64,000 bases of DNA from Malurus cyaneus samueli. Its lineage: Eukaryota; Chordata; Aves; Passeriformes; Maluridae. Position numbers and translations under genes: made by a program. Of the stretch, positions 26,822-39,300 are shown piece by piece (the stretch's first letter is position 1; every line of letters starts with the position of its first letter). The stretch spans positions 2,693,175-2,757,174 of the forward strand of contig CM019229.1 in assembly GCA_009741485.1 (NCBI GenBank). The letters run 5' to 3'. The notes under the pieces were generated by a model. The model did no database searches, had not been told where the DNA came from, and worked only from the letters and a program-made list of their open reading frames with translations.

Positions 26822-29800
26822 TTTATAAGATACTTGTGTCAGGCATGGAAATATTTCTCAATCTACTTTTAAAGTTTTCATACATAATATACGCAGTTCA
26901 CAAACCCCTTCGTCATCCGGAGAACGTCCAACTCCAGAGTTTTGCCAAGGGCAGGCTCACGAACTCCCTCTCCTCTAAAACTTCTATGTTTATTTGAAAA
27001 TAAATTTGAAGATTTTCTGAAACTCAAGCCCAATGAGCAGAGATCTTGACAGGAAATAAGCCATACTTATTTGGTAACACGCAGGAAAGCCAAGTTCTGC
27101 TGTGGAGACTGGACCAGTAAAGTTGTCGGAGCAAAAAAAGAAAATCCGATAACAGGAAAAAGTTTTACGTTATGTTAGGATAAGGAAATCACGTCTGCAC
27201 ATCTGTTTATTTTTTTTTTAAAGCTAAAAAATTTTAATTGGTTCTGATGTTCAACCTTGACTGCCGTACCCTAAATCTCAAATAGTTAAACTTTGTACCC
27301 TAAGTTTTAGTTTGTTTTTGCAGGATGATGAGTATTTTGCCTCTATTTCCATGTGGATGTTTGTTCATTTGGCTTTTTACAGGAATATATGCTCTGAGAT
27401 TAGAACACACCATACCGACCCCCACCCGCGGTCCTGGGCGGAGAATCCATGCTGAAGGAGCGGCGAGTGATTAGCACGTGATTTTCAAAGTGAAACCATA
27501 GAAAGCCTTATGTTGGAGCAGATTTTGACCAGGAATTTGCACTCATGTGAGGAGACCCCCACACTGGAGCAGGTTCTCTGGCAAGACTTGTTGACCCCAC
27601 AGGACCCACACATGGAGCAACCTGTCCTGAAGGTACTATTGAATCAACTCCCATGTTGGTAGCAGTTCACGAGAGAACCGCAGTTGATGTGATAGGGAGG
27701 ATGATTATTCAAAAAAGTTTTAATAACTAATGTGAAGGACTTCTCACTTGTGTGTAGGTCAAGAGTGTGAGGAGGAAAGCAGTGTGGTGGAGGAGACAAT
27801 GTTTGAATGAAGGGACGCTACCTCATTCCTGTTCCTCTGTACCCACTTAGGAGGGACGAAGGCAGAGAAAGAAAACAGGAGGAAGAGAGAATGAGAATTT
27901 AGAATAAATTACAGTTGACGCCCCCAGAGAACACTAATAAAAAACAGAGGGAAGATTCGACGGTTTATTTTTCGATTACTGTACTCTGATCTTGCATTGA
28001 AAAGAAGAAACAAAATACTAATTTCCCCAAGTGTCCAAGTCTGTTTGAACTTGTATATGATAAATCGTCCATGAATCTCCTCCCGTCCGTGTGTCTCAAA
28101 TCCATAAGAATTTTGTTGTAATATTTTCATTCCATGCTGCAGCTGAGGAAGGACTATAGAGTGACAGCATCAGTTGTCCAGTGAGCACCTTGTCACCACT
28201 TCCAGGACGTCAAACATCACAATAATCCACTTACCTTTTGAAGAAGGGCTTGGATATTGTTTCTTCACTTTTTGAGGGTTTCACATGCTAGAGCTTTTAA
28301 ACGTCTGAATGCAATTTGGGAAACTCAACACTTGTAAGTACAGATTTATATAAGAACTCAGCCACTGAGTTCAGGATCCTCAGTCCCTCTGACGGGAAAC
28401 TTCTGAATAAGTCAGGAACCTACAGTTGTAGTAGGAGCAAGTAAAGAGCTCATTATTAGAACAAGAGTAACAATTTTGTGCTTTGGGAATCTGTTGTAAT
28501 CCTAAATGAAATAAAATTAAGGCGATGCTTTCTATAATCTACTGTAGATAATGAAGCTATCACATGCCAAAAATTATGTCAAAAAAACCAGACAGATTCC
28601 CCAGGCAGGATTTTTACTACTATGTGCTATATGCTGATCACACTCAGTCATGTCGACAGTTAAGTAAGTATTTAGGTATTTACAAGAAAATTTCAGTCAT
28701 GTCGACAGTTAAGTTATATATATTATTAGGTAAATATCTGACGGCGGTAGCAAAAAAATCTTCAAAGTTTTGCAACAAAAATAGCCTTAATTTTAAGATA
28801 TATGCATCGTTAAAGACAACCAAAAATTTTATTGTGTTTTGTCTTAGACGATTAACCACCCCTGACCATTTGTAATTGCTAGTTTAATTAATGAATATAA
28901 TTAATAGGAGGAATATATGAATATATAAATACTGCATTAACTTTCATAAGGTTTTTTGCACCTAGTTGTAATAAAAATTAGGGTTTCTGTGTTTCAGCAC
29001 ATGGTTCAAGATGTGAGACTGACCAGAATTTTCTATTGTTATTATACTTCTTTATGGTTTGTGTGAGTTAATCATTGTTATAAATTCAGTTGTATTTTCT
29101 TTAAGCCAATCAACTGTTTTAGAAAACCAAAGAGATATTCAGAGATCCAGTAAGAACGATTGCAAATCAGTTGGAAGATTTCTCTGGCGACTGAAAGGAA
29201 TTTTCATCTACTCTCTTAGGTCTTCTACCTAATGCAAGTGGACAAAGAGGCAGGGTGTAAGAAATTAACTGCCTTATTTCTATTATTTATTTATCTTAAT
29301 AAGTGACTGTTGCCTTTTTTAAGGACTTTGAATTAGCAAATGAGGAAGTATAAAATAGATAATTGTAGTGGTTATAATAACTGAACCAGAGAATATCCAG
29401 TTTTCCTTATCCAGGATCCGATACCGTGTTAACCTGCTGCCTTTGTGCCCATGCCAACATTTTTAATATCGTGATACTTCCAACAACCACCTATACCTAC
29501 TTATCATTTCTCTGGGTGGAGAAACATGAACCCTTATTGTTGATCTATCTTTGCTCTACTATCAATGCTTTTTTTTTGTTGTGCCTTAATCCTCATATCA
29601 TCCGGATAGCCCTGCACACAAAACATAAACAGCCGTATGTTAATTCTGCCTGCTAGTTTTTCAGCCTCCTTGATCTAATTTTCTGCGGGGTAATGTTTAA
29701 GCAGGGAGGGTTTTTTTACACTATTCAAAATGAAGAGGTTTTTATTGCCGTTTCACAATGACTATGGAGCCTGAAGGGAACAGACATTGTCGAACAGACC

Positions 29801-31750
29801 ATATTAAAAAAAAAAAAAAAAAAAAAGGTAAGAGGGTAAGAACAAATTTTTCTTCGTGTGGCGCTGTGATAGGCTCGCCGTTAACAGAAAAGATAAACAC
29901 TATGTCAGTTCTATTATCATACTCTCTCCTCCAAGCCTCTTAGTGAGGAAGAAATTCCCTCCACCTCCACGGAACCTCCCACTCCACTAACCTGTTTTTT
30001 TCTTCCTGTTTTGTTACCAAGAATTAAATTAGGAAGAAAGCAGATAATTTTTATGTACGTTACTACTTTAGATGTGGACAGAGGGGCGGCAGTGAGCTCT
30101 GTTTTCTGCAATGTGGCACAGTGTATATTAAAAGGAAGGTTCTTAAAACCAAAATATTTACTATAAACCATAGGAATATGCATATGTTATTTAAAATTAG
30201 GCAAATCCACAATATATCCAGTCACAAAAGCTGTAGAGAACCAAAAGCAACAGTAAATTTTGATGTCCAAAAATCAGTACTGTGGTGAAAGGAGAATTCG
30301 ATGGTAAGAAGCATTGCCTCCTCAAACAGCCCAAACTTACTGTAAATATGACTTTCTGCAGACCAAGAATTACAGTTCTTTGTTTTCTTGGAAACGGGTG
30401 TTTAGGAAGGTTCCCAACCAGGGCTGATTGATATTTGGAGGAATTGGACATATAAAAATGTGTCAGGAGCCCTTTAGAAGGACAGACTCAATTTTAGGAT
30501 CGACATTCCTGCTTAAGAGCCACAAGGCAGACTTACTTATTTCATGTGCATAGTCTTATCAAAAAAAAAAAAAAAAAAAAAAATAAAAAAAAGGACTTCA
30601 GCATATATCTGGACAGTTCCAGAAAAAATACATCTTTCCAACGTGTGGAAAACAGCTCCCTGTCAACAGATGGGCCCAGAACAGGTGCGACAAAACAGCT
30701 GGAGAGTCTGCATCTGTAAGCATGATTAGTACTCATCGATGTCGGGTGTACTTGTCCGCACGGAACGTCTCGTTGTGCAAGTTAATACAAAGCAAAGCCA
30801 ATCGTTTCTCAGCTCTATGCAGCACAATATATATATGTCCAATGTGACTCACTATTGCTGCTTTTATTTTTTTTTTTTTTTTTTCGTTTTTATTTTTTTT
30901 ATCAGAAAATCACTGCTCTTCACTTTCTGCACAGTTTAAATAAAATTTGGGCTAAGAAAGATCCTCAGCAGGATAGAAACTGTCCTTGGACCTTGTGCAT
31001 AGAATCTGCTGTAGATTTGGTCGCCACGGGTATTTGAAGACGCAAGATTTCAATATATCTCTCTTTTATCATTCGTTTACTGTTTTTCTTTTTCTGTTAT
31101 TGTGGCTTTGTTGATGCCAAAACTGACTACAGCATTAAGTGTCTGAAGGCTTGATAACATTATTAACAGAGTTGGATTCTGGTGGGTTAACAAACTTCCT
31201 AAGTCTTCTCCAAGTATTAATCCTTTTTTCCCTTTTTTCCTTTTATTCCTTTTTAATCCTTTGTTTTCCAAGATTCTTAAGCTATTCTTTTAAAAACTTG
31301 CTTTCTTTTCTTTTCCATCAGGGTAAAGTGAAAAAAAATGCTTTGCCCTTTTCTACTAATTATTGTGAGATGTTGGCAGCGATACCACATTCTTGGCTAA
31401 AGAAATCTACAAAAAGATTACTTGTTCGATATATAGAGCGAATATTAATGTTTATTACAAAAAACCAGGAAAAAGAAGATAATGATCTTAGGTATTAAAA
31501 CTATACACTTTGCGCTTGTGAAGGGGATAATTGGTGGGATCACAAATAGCCAAATGACTACATTATCTTTAGTTAATGTCTCAGGAATGGGTATGGAGTG
31601 GGACAACTAATTCTCAGACTAGGAGGGAGGCATGCGACGCAGTGAGCTGAAGGCAGTACACAGTCTGCAAGGCACCCAATAGCCTGTTCATTAGCAGGCT
31701 TGATTCTCTTTTCTTAATCAGATTTAATTTCAGCTTGATATCGTTCCTTC
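26822..31750. other. Low-accuracy unmatched segment
   Basis: AT-rich sequence with long homopolymers (A at 29806-29826 and 30559-30582, T near 30866-30884) and no long open frame. It matches no other part of the window that I could follow. At 28640-28715 an ATGTCGACAGTTAAGT motif occurs twice, 60 bases apart. Apart from an LTR-like segment I see no gene or named repeat. The texture resembles the noisy duplicate that follows. Confidence 0.6.
27510..28215 (+). mobile_element. Decayed or error-damaged avian ERV-type LTR
   Basis: Landmarks appear in the order I recall for a common avian endogenous-retrovirus LTR family: ACACTGGAGCAGGTTCTCTG, GACCCCACAGGACCCACACA, TGGAGCAACCTGTCCTGAAG, AGAGTGTGAGGAGGAAAGC, then TAATTTCCCCAAGT with GTCTGTTT, and finally CAGCTGAGGAAGGA with GTGAGCACC. 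Many indels interrupt it, as everywhere in this stretch. No gag, pol or env frame is present. The family name is not assigned. Confidence 0.5.
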
Positions 31751-32180
31751 TGAAACAAAAATAATGAAGTTCTCCATTATCTTCAGCCTGATGGTGCTTA
31801 CTGTAAGGATATCATCGCCAACGATATGGGGCTGCTGGGAAACGAACCGTGGGGTACTTTGTTGAACTTTTTACCCAATTTCATCCTTTTTAGCAATCCT
31901 CTGGCAGTGTGGTACCATATCTCCACATCTGAATAATAGTTCAACGCTTCTCTCTAGTGGTTATCATCGCACAATATCTACCTTCTCACCGTGGCCTCCC
32001 CCACCACTAGAGATATCCCACCTTGTTGAAATGTAACCAGCGCGACAATTCTACTGTGGCTGGCCCATCTCTGTTTCCTTTTCGTTTCTCCCTTAGCTGC
32101 TACCTCACGTTTCCTCGCTCGCTCTCCTCTCTTTCCTGGCATAGTTGTAGCTGGCCCGCTGCTCTCGCGCCGCCAATATG

Positions 32181-32309
32181 CTACTTTGGGTGAGAGATGA
32201 CGAAACCTCCATCGGAGTGGAGTACCCCATGAAGTGCGTTTTTTGTTCACAACAACTTCAGGACCCCTTCTGCAAGCCCCATCTCATTACGCTCAGCCTC
32301 TGTTTTCAG
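32181..32309 (+). pseudogene. CACNA1B: Broken copy of exon ~34
   Basis: GATGACGAAACCTCCATC, then ACAACAACTTCAGGACC and TCTGCAAGCCC match the exon at 3398-3489, with about 37 extra bases and frameshifts; its 5' third is barely recognisable. The donor (TTCAG|GTAAGG) is intact. It is most likely a sequencing artefact, not a biological pseudogene. Confidence 0.85.
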
Positions 32310-33596
32310 GTAAGGTCTCATTTACGCTACTTCACACAGGGACAAGCGGCTTAGAGGGGATGGTGAAACAGCAGCATCGGATTCATAAACACCCTCTCGC
32401 ATCTGTAGGTGGTGGCATCCCTTGGAACCCTCTTCCACTCTGTTCCACACACCTTCAATAAATTTTCTGTGTTTTTAGGTGAGCAGGCAGGGAACTCCCA
32501 AAAGTGCTTGTCACATCTACTAGATGTCATATTCACCAGAGGGTTGTCAAGCTGTGCCTTTACAATTTATGGGAATAGAAGTAGACCACAAACCCTTAGT
32601 TAAGAAAGGGCGGGACTCCCTGAGTTTTTTCCTTTTGCGCTCATTTTCCCATACCTTTCCTCAACAGCAGAACGTTACAGAGGGAGAATGGGAACCGGTG
32701 AATTCAGTGGGAAAGCACCCATGGAGGACTGTGATTTGAAAAAAAACATCCAAATTTACCTCTTCACGCATTCAATAGCGGTGGAATTTCTCTGTCCTGA
32801 TAACACGCGAGAATAAAGGTTATAATTGTGATTGTTGTTTTTTTATGGAGAGAAAGCACTGGTTTTCTTAGTTTCCACAAATCCCTCCAATAACATGATA
32901 AAATTATATTTCACTCTGATTGATTTGGGTCTGCGGTGGGTTAAGGATGGAAATATGCTTTTAGAGCCCGAGCCCTTGTAGGAACAGAGTGTTGGCATCT
33001 CTTCGAAAAATTAAATGCAGCTCCCTTCCAGTCAATTCTATGAGTCTCACCTGTTCCAGCTTTACAGTTTCTGATATATTGCTTGAATGTTGATTGCTGA
33101 CTGGTTTAAACCAATTTTATTGGTTTTATAATCCTCCATCCCATAAAAGCTAATATATCTAAAAACTTTCAGCCCTCCTGAGCGCTGTGCGCCTATAGTT
33201 GTTTCTTTATCTCCTCTCTTGAGAACAAGTTTTAAATGTAAATTATTGGTGTCTTTTACAGGGTGAAAAAATTAAATCCAGCTTTGGTGTTACACTTGAA
33301 AATCTAATCACTATTTCCTGCACTGGCCAGGTTTAAAACCAGGCCAATTTGCTGTTACCATCTTAGTGATTCAGGGAGGAGTTGTTCCCTTCATTTCTCT
33401 TAGTCCCTCATCCATTGCGTATTTCCAATTCCAGGTATGTTAAATACAGGCACACAACCTTTTTTCACCTCATTAATATGGTGTGGTTAATTTGGGAACC
33501 AAGCTTTTAGTTTAATTTATCTGTGATAGGGGTGACATCGGGTTACCACTGAACTTTGCCATAGCTGAAAGCCTATCTTCGACTTCTGTGCTGCAG

Positions 33597-33860
33597 GAGG
33601 CGCCACGTTGCGCCTACTTTTCGTGGCCTAACGTTAAACCTTGTGGGCCTGAGATCATGCTGTCCTGCCTGATTCACTTAACGGGCACTCTGTAGGTGGA
33701 TGACTCTTTTCATACTCTCTTCTTTTGGAATATCCTCAAGGTCCAAGATGTAAGTTGATTATGCCACTGGATGTGGCTATCCAGTTGATTTTGTACCTTA
33801 TTTCTACTTCTTGACTCCTTTTTGCATCTTACCTCCTTGTGTCTTTTACTTCCTTTTAAG
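33597..33860 (+). pseudogene. CACNA1B: Broken copy of exon ~35
   Basis: After GTGCTGCAG come GGCGCCACG, then GAGATCATGCTGTCCTGCCT and later TTATTTCTACTTC, all from the exon at 4190-4340. The spacing is stretched from 151 to about 264 bases and the frame is lost. The TGEAW filter codons are no longer intact. Confidence 0.85.
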
Positions 33861-35459
33861 GATAAGTCAAAGTTAGACTGATCCCTCCTCCTAAATGTTG
33901 CCCGGCGGTGGTGTTGTGGATCCCCCCAAATCCCTCCCCCTCCCCTTTACCGGGTTCTCCTTCTCCCTTCCAATAGTAAATAATATAGTCAGCTGCCACC
34001 AGTCCAGCTTTGCTAAACCTCCTAATATATCTTTATCCTGCTTGATAAAATCCCCCTTAATCCCCAAAGAGATCATTTTCTTCATTTAGGGAAGGTACAT
34101 GCCCCAGGAGAACGGTTTATACTTATTTTCCTTCATTCTTTTTTGGTGGCCTGTAAATATTTGCGATTAAGTTTAGATTAATTTCGTGACGTTATTATAG
34201 TTGTTGTTCTCGCGGTTGATCCCGGTGAGAAAAACAGAATCACCTTTTTGCAATGAATGTAGTGCAGGATATTTGAGCCTCGCTTCGGCCCAAAAGCTAT
34301 GGCTTGTAAAAAAAAACTACCTTCACATTTTTCTGTTTTTGCGGTAGGAACAGTTTTGGGTTGACAAATGAGCTTCGCAGTTCAGGTTCATGTTCCTGGG
34401 GTGGAGTCTATTCCTCACTTCCTTTCTGTTTAACACCACAGAGAATCTGACTGAGAAATAGGGAGGAAAGATAAAACCCCCAAGGACAATCTTTAGATCT
34501 GGAATCTTGCATCACAATGCCAAATAATTTATTATTTGTATTAAGCCAGAGACGGAATCCTTTTGTTACGACATCGCAACAATCCCCATTTGAGTGTTGA
34601 GGAAGAATGGTTTAGTATAATGTACTTATTGTCAAAGGTGTCGCGCTAGAAGCCTAAAATATTGGGTGGGTAAAAAAATAAGTGGTTTGGTGTTCCAAGC
34701 ACCTGCCGCTGAAAGACAATACGCGAGGAAGAAACCAACTCCCTGCTCATACGGGTAGGAAAAACTATACCAGAAAGGAAAAAAAGGCGCAAATACAAAG
34801 GGAAGCTGGTGGCGACTTATTAAGCATTGAATTTGTCGAGGAGTAGTGTGGACCCCTACACCCAAAAAATACCATTCGACTTACAAAAGAAAGAACACTC
34901 CAAACGCCTCCAAATAACTTAAAAATAGAAGAGGACTAGGATCAAAACTAGAAATAACCCTATAATCAGAACAGGAGAGAAAAATACCCCAAAGACATCT
35001 CTGGAGGAATCCAACATACAGCCATATTATCGTTTTTGATATTCTCTCAACGTGTGATGTTGCTTCTAAGGCTTTTTCGTATAAACAAGCCCCCACTGTT
35101 TTGGTCTTGATGTGCTCTGATCTGGAAGAGCTTCCAACACACCTCCTCTCTGGGCGCTGGAGGTAAAGCCTGTGGCTGCAAGCTCTGTGGTGGGCTGTAG
35201 CTTAGGTAGTGAGATAAGGACGGGAAGGCACAGGGAGGCGGCTGGATCAGACGTGGGGATCGGGGTGGAGGGCAGCACCAGTGATGGGGACCTTGGAAAA
35301 AATGCCCTTCCCTTGGTGCAGGACAATATCTTGGGCTGGGAAATCGCGAAGAGGACTGGACAAGCGCAGCTCTCTCACTGCTCCTCACATTCCCAGGGTT
35401 CATTTGAGGAAAGTTGTGGGGCCCATAGAGAGAGTTGACTGGCAGCTCCATTGTAGAGA

Positions 35460-36110
35460 GTACATCCAGAATAAGGGAATTTTATAGGATGCTCCCCTTC
35501 CAATGGTTATTCAACTTAATATATATTTTCAATATGTTCACCTTCTAATTGCCCTTCCCTCCATTCCTTATTTCTTCTATTCCACTACACCCTTCCTTTC
35601 TCCTTTTTTCATTACCTTTCTTCTCCTTATTACTTGTCCTTTCTTCTTTCTATCTCCTGTTCCTGTTCTTCCTTTCTTCTTTTCTTCTCCTTTCTCCTTT
35701 CTCCTTTCTCTCTATCTTTCTTACAGGTCGTACACCTTCCTCATTGCCTAGTACTATACCCTCTTCTCGCCTGTGTGCGGCGCGTCGTAATCCCCTGCCC
35801 ACTTCTCCTCCCGATTTCTTTTTCTCCACTCTCTTTTCTTCCATTTTTCTACCTCTGCACCGTTCTTCGGTCGTGCGCTTCCACCAGGCTTCTCTTTTCC
35901 TTTCTGGTTCGCTTTCCTCACCGTTCCTTTCTCTCTTCTCCTCCCTATCTCCTCTTTCCCCTTTTTACTTCCGCTTCTTTCCTTCTTTCCACATATCTCT
36001 CTCTTCCACTGTGCCTTCGTGCCTCTTTCTCCCTTCTTCGGACTCTTCTCCCTCCCCTATCATCTACGTCTCGCCGTGTCCCACCTGCCCCGTTCCTCTG
36101 GCCAAGGAGC
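35460..36110 (+). repeat. Noisy copy of the polypyrimidine tract
   Basis: C/T-rich sequence matching 5466-5955 but broken by many purines (for example ACAGGTCGTACACC and GTGTGCGGCGCGTCG). This is what insertion and substitution errors in a pure pyrimidine run would look like. Confidence 0.85.
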
Positions 36111-36114
36111 TACG

Positions 36115-36309
36115 ACTGAGCCTTGTGACTGGACGCTAGTGTCACGTTTGGGGTTCCAATGTCTCAGTTGAACTTCTGGTCGGGGCAGGCTTTGGATCAT
36201 GGATCAATTTTCTCGAATATTTTTGTACCTGTTGACCCGGTGACTCCTCCTCCTGGGGCCGCCCACCACGGATGAGTGTGGGTGTCGGGCAGAGTACGAT
36301 CCCGCGCTG
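36115..36309 (+). pseudogene. CACNA1B: Broken copy of exon ~36
   Basis: GATCATGGA, GACCCGG, TCCTGGGGCCGCCCACCAC, GATGAGT and GCAGAGTACGATCCCGC follow the order of the exon at 5956-6083. The length is about 195 instead of 128 and the acceptor AG is lost. The frame is destroyed. Confidence 0.85.
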
Positions 36310-39300
36310 GTATGAGCCGCGTGGAGCCGGCACTTGACTTGTTCCCAGGTACCAAGAGCCCGCTGTGGGTGAGGAACACCCTGGTTTTCTAATACTCTAA
36401 CTTTTTTTTGAAAATTGTCTAATTCAGCTTTGGGCAGTGATGATGGGGGATCAGGTCACGTGCATAGGAGAGGGCACATTGTCTGTTGGTGGTTACTAAC
36501 AGAAATAAGGGAGACTATCATGTATCTGGTTCCGGATTGGCTCCGATCAAATTCCATTCCCACTATCATTAAAGACCCCGTGGAACTGAGTTTGGAGAGG
36601 AAACTATCAGTTCTCTCTCGCGCAAGAGTCTTTCTCTCATCTCATGGTGTACTATTGGTGCTTTCATAGAAATGCATCCAGAGCCTCTTTGGAGCACTGC
36701 TCAGAGAAACTCAACCATAGCCGATGTCACTGCGAATGCGATGTTCCTTAACAACTCCCACTACGCTAGGGCCCAACCCAACAACCCCAAATTCACAGCC
36801 CAAATTCCACCATCCCAGCTCCAATGGCCGTGTTAAACAAACTAAGCTCAACATATTAAACACGTTCGAAAGGCAGTTCCTTTTGCTTTTCCTGCCATTC
36901 CCGTGTTCACCATCCTCCTTCTGGGGGTGCCGGAATGGGTCTTCTAATTAATAGCTTAATTGTCTTTTCCATATTCTGGGGCACCTCAAAGGCTGCTCCC
37001 CCCAAGTGCAGGATAGAGCATCAAATCCCTCTCCTGTGAGGACAAAATCCGTAGCAAACATCTCATCTGCTGCCATTTTACTGAGGAATGGGGGAGCGTT
37101 TTTCTGCCTGGTTCACAGCTCTTTGAGCATGCGATGTTGTTTTATGTTGGGAAGAGCCTCGGTGGCTTCGGGATATGCTGAGCACACAGGAGGGGATGTG
37201 CTGCATCCGAGCACGTCTCTGATTCCATCCCCTACCCTCCTCCCGACCCGCTTCCCGACCGGAGAATGATGCGCAGCTCTTTCCATCAACTGGTTAGGGT
37301 GGTTTGCCGTGAAATATATGGGACTTTTTAAAGCAGCCTTTGCTCATTAAACACTCCTTCGTCTCTTTGTCTTGGAAGCCTCTTGTATGTGACATTTCCA
37401 ATGATTACTCCACACTCTATGGGAATTTTGGATGTTCCATGTCTAGGGGAACGTTTTAGCTCTGGACTTGCAGTTGAAACTTGTAAGCCGTGCCAAATAA
37501 TTGGGATAATGAAATGGGCTGAAGTTTGGAAGGTTTCAGTTCTGTAGAGAGCTCTGATAAAAATATTTCCAGATTTGCCAGTGGGTTAAAGAGGAAATGG
37601 ATGCTCTCACAAACGCTGTTCCTTCTTTCGAGGCTCAATGCAAGCTTGGATGTTTTTTATCTTGCTTCTCAGGCGCCGGTCGTGTTTTTTCCTCAACTCT
37701 TAATTGGCATTCTACATATCCATTTTCAAAGGAAATTATGGGAGCCGAAGTCGCAAGGCTTGGAAATCCAAAGCTGCTTTCGACTGCTTTTGCGTTATAC
37801 TTTTTAGACCAAACCGCTTCTCTTAGATATATATGATCAAATATTCCTGATTGTGCGCTCTCTTGGTGGTGAGGGTTAGCCTACCGGATCTGCGCTAGAC
37901 CAATGGTTCTCACACACTGGGCAATGAAGATGTTGTATTTGTAGGGGATTATTATGTTTGTGTTATTTTACCTTTGTTCATTTTTTCAAGACACTTTAGA
38001 CTGATGGAGGCAGCGTAGGTTTTCTTCAAAGGTCCTGCATCAATATCTAGCATTTATTCCAGTGGAAGGTTTACTTAACGCTATTAACTTTTACGGATTA
38101 TTTGTACAGCGGACTCTGTTTTTTACGGTCAATGAATGGAGGCAAAGGTATTGGTTAGCATTCATGGACAGGCGCAGCGCACTTAATTAAGCAACATCAG
38201 AAGTCCTATATACATGCGCTGATTTTCTAGGGATATTTTTTGAAGATTTTTTAATGAGACTGATGTTTTAAAAAATTGAAGGGTAAGTTTGTGTTTTTAC
38301 ACTCCTGAGTAAAGGGGAATTTACTTTTTAAAATTGATTGGAATAAACATAGGCCACAGGCTTTATAGCGTACGTTTAGTGAATCTCGGCTTCTTAACAG
38401 TGTCAGATTCTCGATACTGTGTTAATTATTTTCTGCATTTTACATGTTTTTTTTTCTTTTCCCCCACTATTGTTCTCTCCTTAGGGAAAAGTGAACCTGG
38501 TTTAAAAACACAACTGGTGTATTTTTTATTCGTGGTGGTCTTGTGCCAGATTCTCTGTCCCAATAATTCCCTCAAAATTTTTTCCATTCTGTCTCTGGTT
38601 GTAACATTCTATGTGACACAATTGGTTGTGATGGTTATACTGGTTGTTTCTTATTTAAATAACTCTTCCTAATATTATGGATATACATTTTTCCTACACC
38701 AACTGTGGGTTCCTCTTAGACACGCATCTTTTATAAAGGCGGTATTTGGTCTCTCCTGGTTCTATCATTGTGATTTTCGTTCTCGATGCCTCTCTACATG
38801 TTCGCTTCTCTAGCGTCTCCAAGTCAAGTGATTTGATTATCTCCTCCTCTTAATGATATAAAACCTATATAAGACAGAGACAAAGCTTTTAAGGAAGTGT
38901 GTACAAGGAATCATAGATGTTTGTGAGTAACGATAGAGCATCTCTTCTCCTGTGCTATCTCTGGAGAAGATATCCATTCTCTAAAGACCTCATTCATACC
39001 ATGTGACTACTGGACAGTGAAATCGATAAGCATATAAGCATATAGTGTCACATCAGGCGCCTGAAATTTGTTAGGGATGGTCCTGGGAACGTATTAAAAT
39101 AGGTAGTTAATCATTAAATTATTGGAGCATGTCTCTCTTCTTCGCTAGCACATTATCCTAGTACTCTCGAGTGATGTCGGTAGACTCATTGATCTTTTAT
39201 TAAAAGGCCCACAAGCACTGAAGGAACAATAAGTAGACAGAGTCAGTTGACTGGATATTGGAGTAGTCTCTAAGTACTGGAGCTTCGGCACGCAACACAT

